From NCBI RefSeq assembly GCF_036373705.1, contig NW_027102716.1:92730-156729 (forward strand): 64,000 nucleotides of DNA, given 5' to 3'. Shown here piece after piece: positions 10,584 to 21,292 of the stretch. A program made the position numbers and the translations under genes. The number at the start of each line of letters is the position of its first letter. Positions within the stretch are counted from its first letter, which is position 1. Below the pieces are notes generated by a model. That model worked only from the letters and a program-made list of their open reading frames with translations, made no database searches and was not told the origin of the DNA. The stretch comes from Amia ocellicauda (taxonomy: Eukaryota; Chordata; Actinopteri; Amiiformes; Amiidae).

Positions 10584-10803
10584 TTACGTCTCCTGGGTAA
10601 CTTTATCGTAGCTCTTAATACTCTCTATCTGTCTGGAGGAGATATAATTGAAGAATTGTACATGTACCCGGCTACTTTCAACACCCTTTGCTGCACTGAT
10701 ATTTTTCCCTCCCTTTTTCTATTTTTTTTTTTTTTTTTTTTTTGCTGGAAGTTCCGTCAATACTTGCCAGCCTTTAAGAGACATCATGCAGCCAGGTCTC
10801 TTG

Positions 10804-10923
10804 GCTTGCGGCCATACCGTCCTGAACGCGCCTGATCTCATCATATCTCGGAAGCTAAACGGGGCACGGTCTGGCCAGTACTTGGTTGGGTGACCTCCTG
10901 GAAATACCAGGTGCTGCAAGCTT
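10804..10923 (+). rRNA. 5S rRNA-like gene, copy 25
   Basis: Subtype of copy 11 (CATCATATCTCGG, GTCTGGCC, TTGGTTGGGTGACC); GCACGGTC box A change; five-T terminator. Confidence 0.82.
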
Positions 10924-11131
10924 TTTACGTCTCCTGGTTAACTTCATCGTAGCTCTTAATACTCTCTTTCAGTCTGGAGGAGATATTATTGAAGAATTGT
11001 ACACGTACACGGCTACTTTCAACAGCCTTTGCTGCACTGATATTTTTCCCTCCATTTTTCTTTTTTTTTTTTGCTGGAAGTTCGTCAATATCCGCCAACC
11101 TTTAAGAGACATCATGCAGCCAGGCCTCTCG

Positions 11132-11251
11132 GCTTGCAGCCACACCGTCCTGAACGCCCCCGATCTCATCAGATCTTGGAATTTAAACGGGGCAGGGCCT
11201 GGTCAGTATTTGGATGGGTGACCTCCTGGAAATGCCAGGTGCTGCAAGCTT
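11132..11251 (+). rRNA. 5S rRNA-like gene, copy 26
   Basis: Subtype of copy 12 (TTGGAATTTAAACGG); GGGTGACC box C; five-T terminator. Confidence 0.82.
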
Positions 11252-11385
11252 TTTACGTCTCCTGGGTAACTTCATCGTAGCTCTTAAACTCTCTTTCTGT
11301 CTGGAGGAGATATAATTGAAGAATTGTACACGTACCCGGCTACTTTCAAAACCCATTACTGCACTGATATTTTTCCCTCCATTTT

Positions 11386-11420
<35 letters not shown>

Positions 11421-11476
11421 GAAGTTCCGTCAATACCCGCCAGCCATTAAGAGACATCATGCAGCCAGGCGTCTCG

Positions 11477-11596
11477 GCTTGCGGCCACACCATCCTGAAC
11501 GCGCCCGATCTCGTCAGATCTCGGAAGCTAAACGGGGCAGGACCTGGTCAGTACTTGAATGTGAGACCTCCTGGAAATACCTGGTGCTGCAAGCTT
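11477..11596 (+). rRNA. 5S rRNA-like gene, copy 27
   Basis: CAGGACC, TTGAATGTGAGACC box C, four-T terminator. Preceded by the longest T run in the array (about 28 bases). Confidence 0.84.
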
Positions 11597-11804
11597 TTAC
11601 GTCTCCTGGGTAACTTCATCGTAGCTCTTAATACTCTCTTTCTGTCTGGAGGAGATATAATTCAAGTATTGTACACGTACCCGGCTACTTTCAACACCCA
11701 TTGCTGCACTGGTATTTCTCCCTCCATTTCTATTTTTTTTTATTGCTGGCAGTTCCGTCAATACCCGCCAGCCTTTAAGAGACATCATGCAGCCAGGCGT
11801 CTTG

Positions 11805-11924
11805 GCTTGCGGCCACACCGTCCTGAACGCGCCCCATCTCGTCAGCTCTCGGAAGCTAAACGGGGCAGGACCTGGTCAGTACTTGAATGTGAGACCTCCT
11901 GGAAATACCTGGTGCTGCAAGCTT
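11805..11924 (+). rRNA. 5S rRNA-like gene, copy 28
   Basis: Member of a 328-bp triplet: GCCCCATCTCGTCAGCTCTC loop with CAGGACC; TTGAATGTGAGACC box C; four-T terminator. Confidence 0.84.
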
Positions 11925-12132
11925 TTACGTCTCCTGGGTAACTTCATCGTAGCTCTTAATACTCTCTTTCTGTCTGGAGGAGATATAATTCAAGTATTGT
12001 ACACGTACCCGGCTACTTTCAACACCCATTGCTGCACTGGTATTTCTCCCTCCATTTCTATTTTTTTTTATTGCTGGCAGTTCCGTCAATACCCGCCAGC
12101 CTTTAAGAGACATCATGCAGCCAGGCGTCTTG

Positions 12133-12252
12133 GCTTGCGGCCACACCGTCCTGAACGCGCCCCATCTCGTCAGCTCTCGGAAGCTAAACGGGGCAGGACC
12201 TGGTCAGTACTTGAATGTGAGACCTCCTGGAAATACCTGGTGCTGCAAGCTT
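12133..12252 (+). rRNA. 5S rRNA-like gene, copy 29
   Basis: By eye identical to copy 28, exactly 328 bp downstream, with identical spacer. Confidence 0.84.
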
Positions 12253-12460
12253 TTACGTCTCCTGGGTAACTTCATCGTAGCTCTTAATACTCTCTTTCTG
12301 TCTGGAGGAGATATAATTCAAGTATTGTACACGTACCCGGCTACTTTCAACACCCATTGCTGCACTGGTATTTCTCCCTCCATTTCTATTTTTTTTTATT
12401 GCTGGCAGTTCCGTCAATACCCGCCAGCCTTTAAGAGACATCATGCAGCCAGGCGTCTTG

Positions 12461-12580
12461 GCTTGCGGCCACACCGTCCTGAACGCGCCCCATCTCGTCA
12501 GCTCTCGGAAGCTAAACTGGGCAGGGCCTGGTCATTACTTGAATGTGAGACCTTCTGGAAATTCCAGGCGCTGCAAGCTT
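12461..12580 (+). rRNA. 5S rRNA-like gene, copy 30
   Basis: 5' half as copies 28/29, 3' half as copies 15/19 (ACTGGGCAGGG, six-T terminator): a hybrid that suggests unequal exchange. Confidence 0.84.
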
Positions 12581-12789
12581 TTTTCGTCACCTGGGGTACT
12601 TCGTCGTAGCTTTTAATACTCTCTTTCTGTCTGGAGGAGATTTAATTGAAGAATTGCACACGTACCTGGCTACTTTCAACACCCTTTGCTGCACTGGTAT
12701 TTCTCCCTCCATTTCTCTTTTTTTTTTTTGCTGGATGTTCCGTCAAAACCCGCCAACCATTAAGAGACATCATGCAGCCCGGCCTCTTG

Positions 12790-12909
12790 GCTTGCAGCCA
12801 CACCGTCCTGAACGCCCCCGATCTCATCACATCTTGGAATTTAAACGGGGCAGGGCCTGGTCAGTACTTGGATGGGTGACCTCCTGGAAATGCCAGGTGC
12901 TGCAAGCTT
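12790..12909 (+). rRNA. 5S rRNA-like gene, copy 31
   Basis: TTGGAATTTAAACGG box A, CATCACATC loop, GGGTGACC box C; likely inactive subtype like copies 12 and 26. Confidence 0.82.
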
Positions 12910-13128
12910 TTTACGTCTCCTGGGTAACTTCATCGTAGCTCTTAATACTCTCTTTCTGTCTGGAGGAGATATAATTGAAGAATTGTACACGAACCCGGCT
13001 ACTTTCAACAGCCTTTGCTGCACTGATATTTTTCCCTCCATTTTTCTATTTCTTTTTTTTTTTTTTTTGCTGGAAGTTCCGTCAATACCCGCCAGCCTTT
13101 AAGAGACATCATTTAGCCAGGCGTCTCG

Positions 13129-13248
13129 GCTTGCGGCCACACCATCCTGAACGCGCCCGATCTCGTCAGATCTCGGAAGCTAAACGGGGCAGGACCTGGT
13201 CAGTACTTGAATGTGAGACCTCCTGGAAATACCTGGTGCTGCAAGCTT
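13129..13248 (+). rRNA. 5S rRNA-like gene, copy 32
   Basis: Twin of copy 23, including the CATTTAGCC flank. Confidence 0.84.
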
Positions 13249-13465
13249 TTACGTCTCCTGGGTAACTTCATCGTAGCTCTTAATACTCTCTTTCTTTCTG
13301 GAGGAGATATAATTGAAGTATTGTACACGTACCCGGCTACTTTCAACACCCATTGCTGCACTGATATTTTTCCCTCCATTTTTCTATTATTTTTTTTTTT
13401 TGTTTGTTTGATGTTCCGTCAATACCCGCCAGCCTTTTAGAGACATCATGCAGCCAGGCCTGTAG

Positions 13466-13585
13466 GTTTGCGGCCACACCGTCCTGAACGCGCCCGATCT
13501 CATCAGATCTCGGAAGCTAAACGGGGCAAGACCTGGTCAGAACTTGAATGTGAGACCTCCTGGAAATACCTGGTGCTGCAAGCTT
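13466..13585 (+). rRNA. 5S rRNA-like gene, copy 33
   Basis: GTTTGCGG subtype, twin of copy 24; CAGAACTTGAATG before box C. Confidence 0.83.
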
Positions 13586-13806
13586 TTACGTATCCTGGGT
13601 AACTTTATCGTAGCTCTTAATACTCTCTTTCTGTCTGGAGGAGATATAATTGAAGTATTGTACACGTACCCAGCTACTGTCAACACCCTTTGCTGCACTG
13701 ATATTTTTCCATCAATTTTTTTATTTTTATTATTATTTATTTTTTCTGCTGGAAGTTCGTCAATACCCGCCAACCTTTAAGAGACATCATGCAGCCAGGC
13801 GTCTTG

Positions 13807-13926
13807 GCTTGCGGCCACACCGTCCTGAACGCGCCCCATCTCGTCAGCTCTCGGAAGCTAAACTGGGCAGGACCTGGTCATTACTTGAATGTGAGACCTT
13901 CTGGAAATTCCAGGCGCTGCAAGCTT
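13807..13926 (+). rRNA. 5S rRNA-like gene, copy 34
   Basis: Subtype of copies 15/19/30, with CAGGACC; six-T terminator. Confidence 0.83.
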
Positions 13927-14148
13927 TTTTCGTCACCTGGGGAACTTCGTCGTAGCTTTTAATACTCTCCTTCTGTCTGGAGGAGATTTAATTGAAGAAT
14001 TGTACACGTACCTGGCTACTTTCAACACCCTTTGCGGCACTGATTTTTTTCCCTCCGTTTTTCTTTTTTTCTTTTTTTTTTTTTTTTTGCTGGAAGTTCC
14101 GTCAATACCCGCCAGCCTTTAAGAGACATCATGCAGCCAGGCCTCTTG

Positions 14149-14268
14149 GCTTGCGGCCACACCGTCCTAAACGCCCCCAATCTCGTCAGATCTCGGAAGC
14201 TAAACGGGGCAGGGCCTGGTCAGTACTTGGATGGGAGACCTCCTAGAAATACCAGGTGCTGCAAGCTT
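14149..14268 (+). rRNA. 5S rRNA-like gene, copy 35
   Basis: CCTAAACGCCCCCAATC 5' half; canonical-type box C. First gene of a 3,350-bp duplicated block. Confidence 0.86.
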
Positions 14269-14482
14269 TTTACGTCTCCTGGGTAACTTCATCGTAGCTC
14301 TTAATACTCTCTTTCAGTCGGGAGGAGATTTAATTGAAGAATTGTACACGTACCCGGCTACTTTCAACACCCTTTACTGCACAAATATTTTTCCCTCCAT
14401 TTTTCTTTTTTCTTTTTTTTTTGCTGGAAGTTCCGTCAATACCCTCCAGCCTTTAAGAGACATCATGCAGCCAGGCGTCTCG

Positions 14483-14602
14483 GCTTGTGGCCACACCGTC
14501 CTGAATGCGCCCGATCTCGTCAGATCTCGGAAGCTAAACGGGGCAGGGCCTGGTCAGTATTTAGATGGGAGACCTCCTGGAAATACCAGGTGCTGCAAGC
14601 TT
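14483..14602 (+). rRNA. 5S rRNA-like gene, copy 36
   Basis: TATTTAGATGGGAGACC box C; otherwise near consensus; five-T terminator. Twin of copy 46. Confidence 0.86.
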
Positions 14603-14819
14603 TTTACTTCTCCTGGGAAACTTTATCGTAGCTCTTAATACTCTCTTTCTGTCTGGAGGAGATATAATTGAAGTATTGTACACGTACCCGGCAACTTTCA
14701 ACACCCTTTGCTGCACTGATATTTTTGCCTCCATTTTTCTTTTTCTTTTTTTTTTTTCTGCTGGAAGTTCCGTCAATACCCGCCAACCTTTAAGAGACAT
14801 CATGCAGCCAGGCGTCTCG

Positions 14820-14939
14820 GCTTGTGGCCACACCGTCCTGAATGCGACCGATCTCGTCAGATCTCGGAAGCTAAACGGGGCAGTGCCTGGTCTGTACTTG
14901 GATGGGTGACCTCCTGGAAATACCAGGTGCTGCAAACTT
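14820..14939 (+). rRNA. 5S rRNA-like gene, copy 37
   Basis: GCAGTGCCTGGTCTGTAC box A region, GGGTGACC box C, GCAAACTT 3' end that breaks helix I. Twin of copy 47. Confidence 0.83.
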
Positions 14940-15156
14940 TTTACTTCTCCTGGGTAACTTTATCGTAGCTCTTAATACTCTCTTTCTGTCTGGAGGAGAT
15001 ATAATTGAAGTATTGTACACGTACCCGGCAACTTTCAACACCCTTTGCTGCACTGATATTTTTGCATCCGTTTTTCTTTTTTTTTTTTTTTTTTTTGCTG
15101 GAAATTCCGTCAATACCCGCCAGCCTTTAAGAGACATCATGCAGCCAGGCATCTCG

Positions 15157-15276
15157 GCTTGCTGCCACACCATCTTGAACGCGCCCGATCTCGTCAGATC
15201 TCGGAAGCTAAACGGGGCAGGACCTGGTCAGTACTTGAATGTGAGACCTCCTGGAAATACCTGGTGCTGCAAGCTT
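15157..15276 (+). rRNA. 5S rRNA-like gene, copy 38
   Basis: GCTTGCTGCC start, ATCTTGAACG, CAGGACC, TTGAATGTGAGACC box C. Twin of copy 48. Confidence 0.84.
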
Positions 15277-15492
15277 TTACGTCTCCTGGGTAACTTTATC
15301 GTTTCTCTTAATACTCTCTTTCAGTCTGGAGGAGATATAATTGAAGAATTGTACACGTACCCGGCTACTTTCAACACCCTTTCCTGCACTGATATTTTTC
15401 CCTCCATTTTTCTATTTTTTTTTTTTTTTTATGCTGGAAATTCCGTCAATACCCGCCAGCCTTTAAGAGACATCATGCAGCCAGGCGTCTCG

Positions 15493-15612
15493 GCTTGTGG
15501 CCACACCGTCCTGAACGCGCCCGATCTCGTCAGATCTCGGAAACTAAACGGGGCAGGACCTGGTCAGTACTTGGATGGGAGACCTCCTGGAAGTACCAGG
15601 TGCTGCAAGCTT
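15493..15612 (+). rRNA. 5S rRNA-like gene, copy 39
   Basis: GGAAACTAAACGG box A, canonical-type box C, GGAAGTACCAGG. Twin of copy 49. Confidence 0.86.
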
Positions 15613-15829
15613 TTTACGTCACCTGGGGAACTTCGTCGTAGCTTTTAATACTCTCTTTCTGTCTGGAGGAGATTTAATTGAAGAATTGTACACGTACCCG
15701 GCTACTTTCAACACCCTTTACTGCACAGATATTTTTCCCTCCATTTTTCTTTTTTCTTTTTTTTTTTTTGCTGGAAGTTCCGTCAATACCCTCCAGCCTT
15801 TAAGAGACATCATGCAGCCAGGCTGCTTG

Positions 15830-15949
15830 GCTTGTGGCCACACCGTCCTGAACGCGGTCGATCTCATCAGATCTCGGAAGCTAAACGGTGCAGGGCCTCG
15901 TCAGTACTTGGATGGGTGACCTCCTGGAAATACCAGGTGCTGCAAGCTT
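15830..15949 (+). rRNA. 5S rRNA-like gene, copy 40
   Basis: GCGGTCGATC, AAACGGTGCAGGG, GGGTGACC box C; five-T terminator. Twin of copy 50. Confidence 0.84.
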
Positions 15950-16163
15950 TTTCGTCTCCTGGGTAACTTCATCGTAGCTCTTGACACTCTCTTTCAGTCT
16001 GGAGGAGATATATTTGAAGTATTGTACACGTACCCGGTTACTTTCAACACCCTTTGCTGCACTGATATTTTTCCCTCCATTTTTATTTTTTCTTCATTAT
16101 TTTGCTGGACGTTCCGTCAATATCCACCAGCCTTTAAGAGACATCATGCAGCCAGGCCTCTTG

Positions 16164-16283
16164 GCTTGCAACCACACCGTCCTGAACGCGCCCCATCTCG
16201 TCAGATCTCGGAAGCTAAACGGGGCAGGGCCTGGTCATTACTTGAATGTGGGACCTCCTGGAAATACCTGGTTCTGCAAGCTT
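16164..16283 (+). rRNA. 5S rRNA-like gene, copy 41
   Basis: GCTTGCAACC start, TTGAATGTGGGACC box C, GGTTCTGCAAGC 3' end. Twin of copy 51. Confidence 0.83.
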
Positions 16284-16495
16284 TTTACGTCTCCTGGGTA
16301 ACTTTATCGTAGCTCTTAATACTCTCTTTCTGTCTGGAGGAGATATAATTGAAGTATTGTATACGTACCTGGCTACTTTCAACATCCTTTGCTGCACTGA
16401 TATTTTTCCCTCCGTTTTTCTTTTTTTTTTTTTTTGCTGGAAGTTCCGTCAATACCCGCCAACCATTAAGAGACATCATGCAGCCAGCTCTCTAG

Positions 16496-16615
16496 GCTTG
16501 CGGCCACACTGACCTGAACATGCCCGATCTTGTCAGATCTCGGAAGCTAAACGGGGCAGGGCCTGGTCAATACTTGGATGGGAGACCTCCTGGAAATACC
16601 TGGTGCTGCAAGCTT
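16496..16615 (+). rRNA. 5S rRNA-like gene, copy 42
   Basis: CACTGACCTGAACATGCCC 5' half; canonical-type box C; five-T terminator. Twin of copy 52. Confidence 0.85.
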
Positions 16616-16819
16616 TTTAGTCTCCTGAGTAACTTCATTGTAGCTGTTAATACTCTCTTTCTGTCTGGAGGTGTTATAATTGAGGATTTGTACACGTACC
16701 CGGCTACTTTCAACACCATTTGCTGCACTGGTATTTTTCCCTCCATTTTTCTTTTTTTTGCTGGAAGTTCCATCAATACCCGCCAGCCTTTAAGAGACAT
16801 CATGCAGCCAGGCTTTTTG

Positions 16820-16939
16820 GCTTGCGGCCACACCGTCCTGAACGCGCCCGATCTTGTCAGATCTAGGAAGCAAAACGTGGCAGGACCTGGTCAGTATTTG
16901 GATTGGTGACCTCCTGGAAAAACTAGGTACTGCAAGCTT
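16820..16939 (+). rRNA. 5S rRNA-like gene, copy 43
   Basis: Strongly altered box A (TCTAGGAAGCAAAACGTGG) and box C (TTGGATTGGTGACC). Probable pseudocopy; twin of copy 53. Confidence 0.81.
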
Positions 16940-17154
16940 TTTACGTCTCCTGGGTAACTTCATTGTAGCTCTTAATACTCTCTTTCTGTCAGGAGAAGAT
17001 ACAATTGAAGAAATGTACACGTACCCGGCAACTTTCAACACCCTTTGCTGCACTGATATTTTTCCCTCCATTTTTCTTTTTTCTTTTTTTTTTTGCTGGA
17101 AGGTCCGTCAAAACCCGCCCGCCTTTAAGAGACATCATGCTGCCAGGCCTCTCG

Positions 17155-17274
17155 GCTTGCGGCCACGCCGTCCTGAACGCGACCGATCTCATCAGATCTC
17201 GGAAGCTAAACAGGGCAGGGCCTGGTCAGTACTTGGATGGGTGACCTCCTGGAAATACCAGGTGCTGCAAGCTT
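17155..17274 (+). rRNA. 5S rRNA-like gene, copy 44
   Basis: AAACAGGGCAGGG box A, GGGTGACC box C, and only a three-T run (CTTTATAC). Twin of copy 54. Confidence 0.82.
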
Positions 17275-17496
17275 TATACGTCTCCTGGGTAACATCATCG
17301 TAGATCTTAATACTCTCTTTCTGTCTGGAGGAGATTTAATTGAAGAATTGTACACGTACCTGGCTACTTTCAACACCCTTTGCGGCACTGATTTTTTTCC
17401 CTCCGTTTTTCTTTTTTTCTTTTTTTTTTTTTTTTTACTGGAAGTTCCGTCAATACCCGCCAGCCTTTAAGAGACATCATGCAGCCAGGCCTCTTG

Positions 17497-17616
17497 GCTT
17501 GCGGCCACACCGTCCTAAACGCCCCCAATCTCATCAGATCTCGGAAGCTAAACGGGGCAGTGCCTGGTCTGTACTTGGATGGGTGACCTCCTGGAAATAC
17601 CAGGTGCTGCAAACTT
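17497..17616 (+). rRNA. 5S rRNA-like gene, copy 45
   Basis: Hybrid: 5' half matches copy 35 and 3' half (GCAGTGCCTGGTCTG, GCAAACTT) matches copies 37/47. It marks the seam of the 3,350-bp duplication, suggesting conversion or exchange. Confidence 0.83.
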
Positions 17617-17831
17617 TTTACTTCTCCTGGGTAACTTCATCGTAGCTCTTAATACTCTCTTTCAGTCGGGAGGAGATTTAATTGAAGAATTGTACACGTA
17701 CCCGGCTACTTTCAACACCCTTTACTGCACAAATATTTTTCCCTCCATTTTTCTTTTTTCTTTTTTTTTTTGCTGGAAGTTCCGTCAATACCCTCCAGCC
17801 TTTAAGAGACATCATGCAGCCAGGCGTCTCG

Positions 17832-17951
17832 GCTTGTGGCCACACCGTCCTGAATGCGCCCGATCTCGTCAGATCTCGGAAGCTAAACGGGGCAGGGCCT
17901 GGTCAGTATTTAGATGGGAGACCTCCTGGAAATACCAGGTGCTGCAAGCTT
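17832..17951 (+). rRNA. 5S rRNA-like gene, copy 46
   Basis: Twin of copy 36 in the second 3,350-bp block. Confidence 0.86.
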
Positions 17952-18168
17952 TTTACTTCTCCTGGGAAACTTTATCGTAGCTCTTAATACTCTCTTTCTG
18001 TCTGGAGGAGATATAATTGAAGTATTGTACACGTACCCGGCAACTTTCAACACCCTTTGCTGCACTGATATTTTTGCCTCCATTTTTCTTTTTCTTTTTT
18101 TTTTTTCTGCTGGAAGTTCCGTCAATACCCGCCAACCTTTAAGAGACATCATGCAGCCAGGCGTCTCG

Positions 18169-18288
18169 GCTTGTGGCCACACCGTCCTGAATGCGACCGA
18201 TCTCGTCAGATCTCGGAAGCTAAACGGGGCAGTGCCTGGTCTGTACTTGGATGGGTGACCTCCTGGAAATACCAGGTGCTGCAAACTT
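18169..18288 (+). rRNA. 5S rRNA-like gene, copy 47
   Basis: Twin of copy 37; helix I mismatch at the 3' end. Confidence 0.83.
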
Positions 18289-18505
18289 TTTACTTCTCCT
18301 GGGTAACTTTATCGTAGCTCTTAATACTCTCTTTCTGTCTGGAGGAGATATAATTGAAGTATTGTACACGTACCCGGCAACTTTCAACACCCTTTGCTGC
18401 ACTGATATTTTTGCATCCGTTTTTCTTTTTTTTTTTTTTTTTTTTGCTGGAAATTCCGTCAATACCCGCCAGCCTTTAAGAGACATCATGCAGCCAGGCA
18501 TCTCG

Positions 18506-18625
18506 GCTTGCTGCCACACCATCTTGAACGCGCCCGATCTCGTCAGATCTCGGAAGCTAAACGGGGCAGGACCTGGTCAGTACTTGAATGTGAGACCTCC
18601 TGGAAATACCTGGTGCTGCAAGCTT
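18506..18625 (+). rRNA. 5S rRNA-like gene, copy 48
   Basis: Twin of copy 38. Confidence 0.84.
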
Positions 18626-18842
18626 TTACGTCTCCTGGGTAACTTTATCGTAGCTCTTAATACTCTCTTTCAGTCTGGAGGAGATATAATTGAAGAATTG
18701 TACACGTACCCGGCTACTTTCAACACCCTTTCCTGCACTGATATTTTTCCCTCCATTTTTCTATTTTTTTTTTTTTTTTTATGCTGGAAATTCCGTCAAT
18801 ACCCGCCAGCCTTTAAGAGACATCATGCAGCCAGGCGTCTCG

Positions 18843-18962
18843 GCTTGTGGCCACACCGTCCTGAACGCGCCCGATCTCGTCAGATCTCGGAAACTAAACG
18901 GGGCAGGACCTGGTCAGTACTTGGATGGGAGACCTCCTGGAAGTACCAGGTGCTGCAAGCTT
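18843..18962 (+). rRNA. 5S rRNA-like gene, copy 49
   Basis: Twin of copy 39; canonical-type box C. Confidence 0.86.
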
Positions 18963-19179
18963 TTTACGTCACCTGGGGAACTTCGTCGTAGCTTTTAATA
19001 CTCTCTTTCTGTCTGGAGGAGATTTAATTGAAGAATTGTACACGTACCCGGCTACTTTCAACACCCTTTACTGCACAGATATTTTTCCCTCCATTTTTCT
19101 TTTTTCTTTTTTTTTTTTTGCTGGAAGTTCCGTCAATACCCTCCAGCCTTTAAGAGACATCATGCAGCCAGGCTGCTTG

Positions 19180-19299
19180 GCTTGCGGCCACACCGTCCTG
19201 AACGCGGTCGATCTCATCAGATCTCGGAAGCTAAACGGTGCAGGGCCTCGTCAGTACTTGGATGGGTGACCTCCTGGAAATACCAGGTGCTGCAAGCTT
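19180..19299 (+). rRNA. 5S rRNA-like gene, copy 50
   Basis: Twin of copy 40, with GCTTGCGG instead of GCTTGTGG at the start. Confidence 0.84.
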
Positions 19300-19513
19300 T
19301 TTCGTCTCCTGGGTAACTTCATCGTAGCTCTTGACACTCTCTTTCAGTCTGGAGGAGATATATTTGAAGTATTGTACACGTACCCGGTTACTTTCAACAC
19401 CCTTTGCTGCACTGATATTTTTCCCTCCATTTTTATTTTTTCTTCATTATTTTGCTGGAAGTTCCGTCAATATCCACCAGCCTTTAAGAGACATCATGCA
19501 GCCAGGCCTCTTG

Positions 19514-19633
19514 GCTTGCAACCACACCGTCCTGAACGCGCCCCATCTCGTCAGATCTCGGAAGCTAAACGGGGCAGGGCCTGGTCATTACTTGAATGTG
19601 GGACCTCCTGGAAATACCTGGTTCTGCAAGCTT
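19514..19633 (+). rRNA. 5S rRNA-like gene, copy 51
   Basis: Twin of copy 41. Confidence 0.83.
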
Positions 19634-19845
19634 TTTACGTCTCCTGGGTAACTTTATCGTAGCTCTTAATACTCTCTTTCTGTCTGGAGGAGATATAATT
19701 GAAGTATTGTATACGTACCTGGCTACTTTCAACATCCTTTGCTGCACTGATATTTTTCCCTCCGTTTTTCTTTTTTTTTTTTTTTGCTGGAAGTTCCGTC
19801 AATACCCGCCAACCATTAAGAGACATCATGCAGCCAGCTCTCTAG

Positions 19846-19965
19846 GCTTGCGGCCACACTGACCTGAACATGCCCGATCTTGTCAGATCTCGGAAGCTAA
19901 ACGGGGCAGGGCCTGGTCAATACTTGGATGGGAGACCTCCTGGAAATACCTGGTGCTGCAAGCTT
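19846..19965 (+). rRNA. 5S rRNA-like gene, copy 52
   Basis: Twin of copy 42. Confidence 0.85.
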
Positions 19966-20169
19966 TTTAGTCTCCTGAGTAACTTCATTGTAGCTGTTAA
20001 TACTCTCTTTCTGTCTGGAGGTGTTATAATTGAGGATTTGTACACGTACCCGGCTACTTTCAACACCATTTGCTGCACTGGTATTTTTCCCTCCATTTTT
20101 CTTTTTTTTGCTGGAAGTTCCATCAATACCCGCCAGCCTTTAAGAGACATCATGCAGCCAGGCTTTTTG

Positions 20170-20289
20170 GCTTGCGGCCACACCGTCCTGAACGCGCCCG
20201 ATCTTGTCAGATCTAGGAAGCAAAACGTGGCAGGACCTGGTCAGTATTTGGATTGGTGACCTCCTGGAAAAACTAGGTACTGCAAGCTT
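20170..20289 (+). rRNA. 5S rRNA-like gene, copy 53
   Basis: Twin of copy 43; degenerate box A and box C. Confidence 0.81.
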
Positions 20290-20504
20290 TTTACGTCTCC
20301 TGGGTAACTTCATTGTAGCTCTTAATACTCTCTTTCTGTCAGGAGAAGATACAATTGAAGAAATGTACACGTACCCGGCAACTTTCAACACCCTTTGCTG
20401 CACTGATATTTTTCCCTCCATTTTTCTTTTTTCTTTTTTTTTTTGCTGGAAGGTCCGTCAAAACCCGCCCGCCTTTAAGAGACATCATGCTGCCAGGCCT
20501 CTCG

Positions 20505-20624
20505 GCTTGCGGCCACGCCGTCCTGAACGCGACCGATCTCATCAGATCTCGGAAGCTAAACAGGGCAGGGCCTGGTCAGTACTTGGATGGGTGACCTCCT
20601 GGAAATACCAGGTGCTGCAAGCTT
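20505..20624 (+). rRNA. 5S rRNA-like gene, copy 54
   Basis: Twin of copy 44, last gene of the second 3,350-bp block; three-T run only. Confidence 0.82.
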
Positions 20625-20832
20625 TATACGTCTCCTGGGTAACATCATCGTAGATCTTAATACTCTCTTTCTGTCTGGAGGAGATATAATTGAAGAAATG
20701 TACACGTACCCGGCTACTTTCAACACCCTTTGCTGAACTGATATTTTTCCCTCCATTTTTCTTTTTTTATTTGCTGGAAGTTCCGTCAACACCCGTCAGC
20801 CTTTAAGAGACATCATGCAGCCAGGCCTCTCG

Positions 20833-20952
20833 GCTTGTGGCTACACCGTCCTGGACGCACCCCGTCTCGTCAGATCTCGGAAGCTAAACGGGGCATGGCC
20901 TGGTCAGTACTTGGATGGGAGAACTCCTAGAAATACCAGGTGCTGCAAGCTT
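20833..20952 (+). rRNA. 5S rRNA-like gene, copy 55
   Basis: GACGCACCCCGTCTCG 5' half, GCATGGCC box A, GGGAGAACTCC box C (one changed base in the GAC core); five-T terminator. Confidence 0.83.
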
Positions 20953-21172
20953 TTTACGTCTCCTGGGTAACTTCATCGTAGCTCTTAATACTCTCTTTCT
21001 GTCTGGAGGAGATATAATTGAAGAATTGTACACGTTCCCGGCTACTTTCAACACCCTTTCCTGCACTGTTATTTTTCCCTCCATTTTTTTATTTTTTTAT
21101 TTTTTATTTTTTGCTGGAAATTCCGTCAATACCCGCCAGCCTTTAAGAGACATCATGCAGCCAGGCATCTCG

Positions 21173-21292
21173 GCTTGCGGCCACACCGTCCTGAACGTGC
21201 CCGATCTCGTCAGACCTTGGAAACTAAACGGGCCAGGGCCTGGTTAGTACTTGGATGGGTGACCTCCAGGAAATACCAGGTGATGCAAGCTT
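21173..21292 (+). rRNA. 5S rRNA-like gene, copy 56
   Basis: Last unit. GACCTTGGAAACTAAACGGGCC box A region with one in-unit change per few bases; GGGTGACCTCCAGG box C; TGATGCAAGC 3' end; five-T terminator. The spacer after it stops at 21373. Confidence 0.82.

Noticed and set aside
14902-15648. Open frame of 248 codons, and many 80-200 codon frames across 2.5-21.3 kb
   Set aside because: They run through 5S genes and T-rich spacers and repeat with the array; poly-Phe or poly-Lys stretches are the spacer T run. Not proteins.
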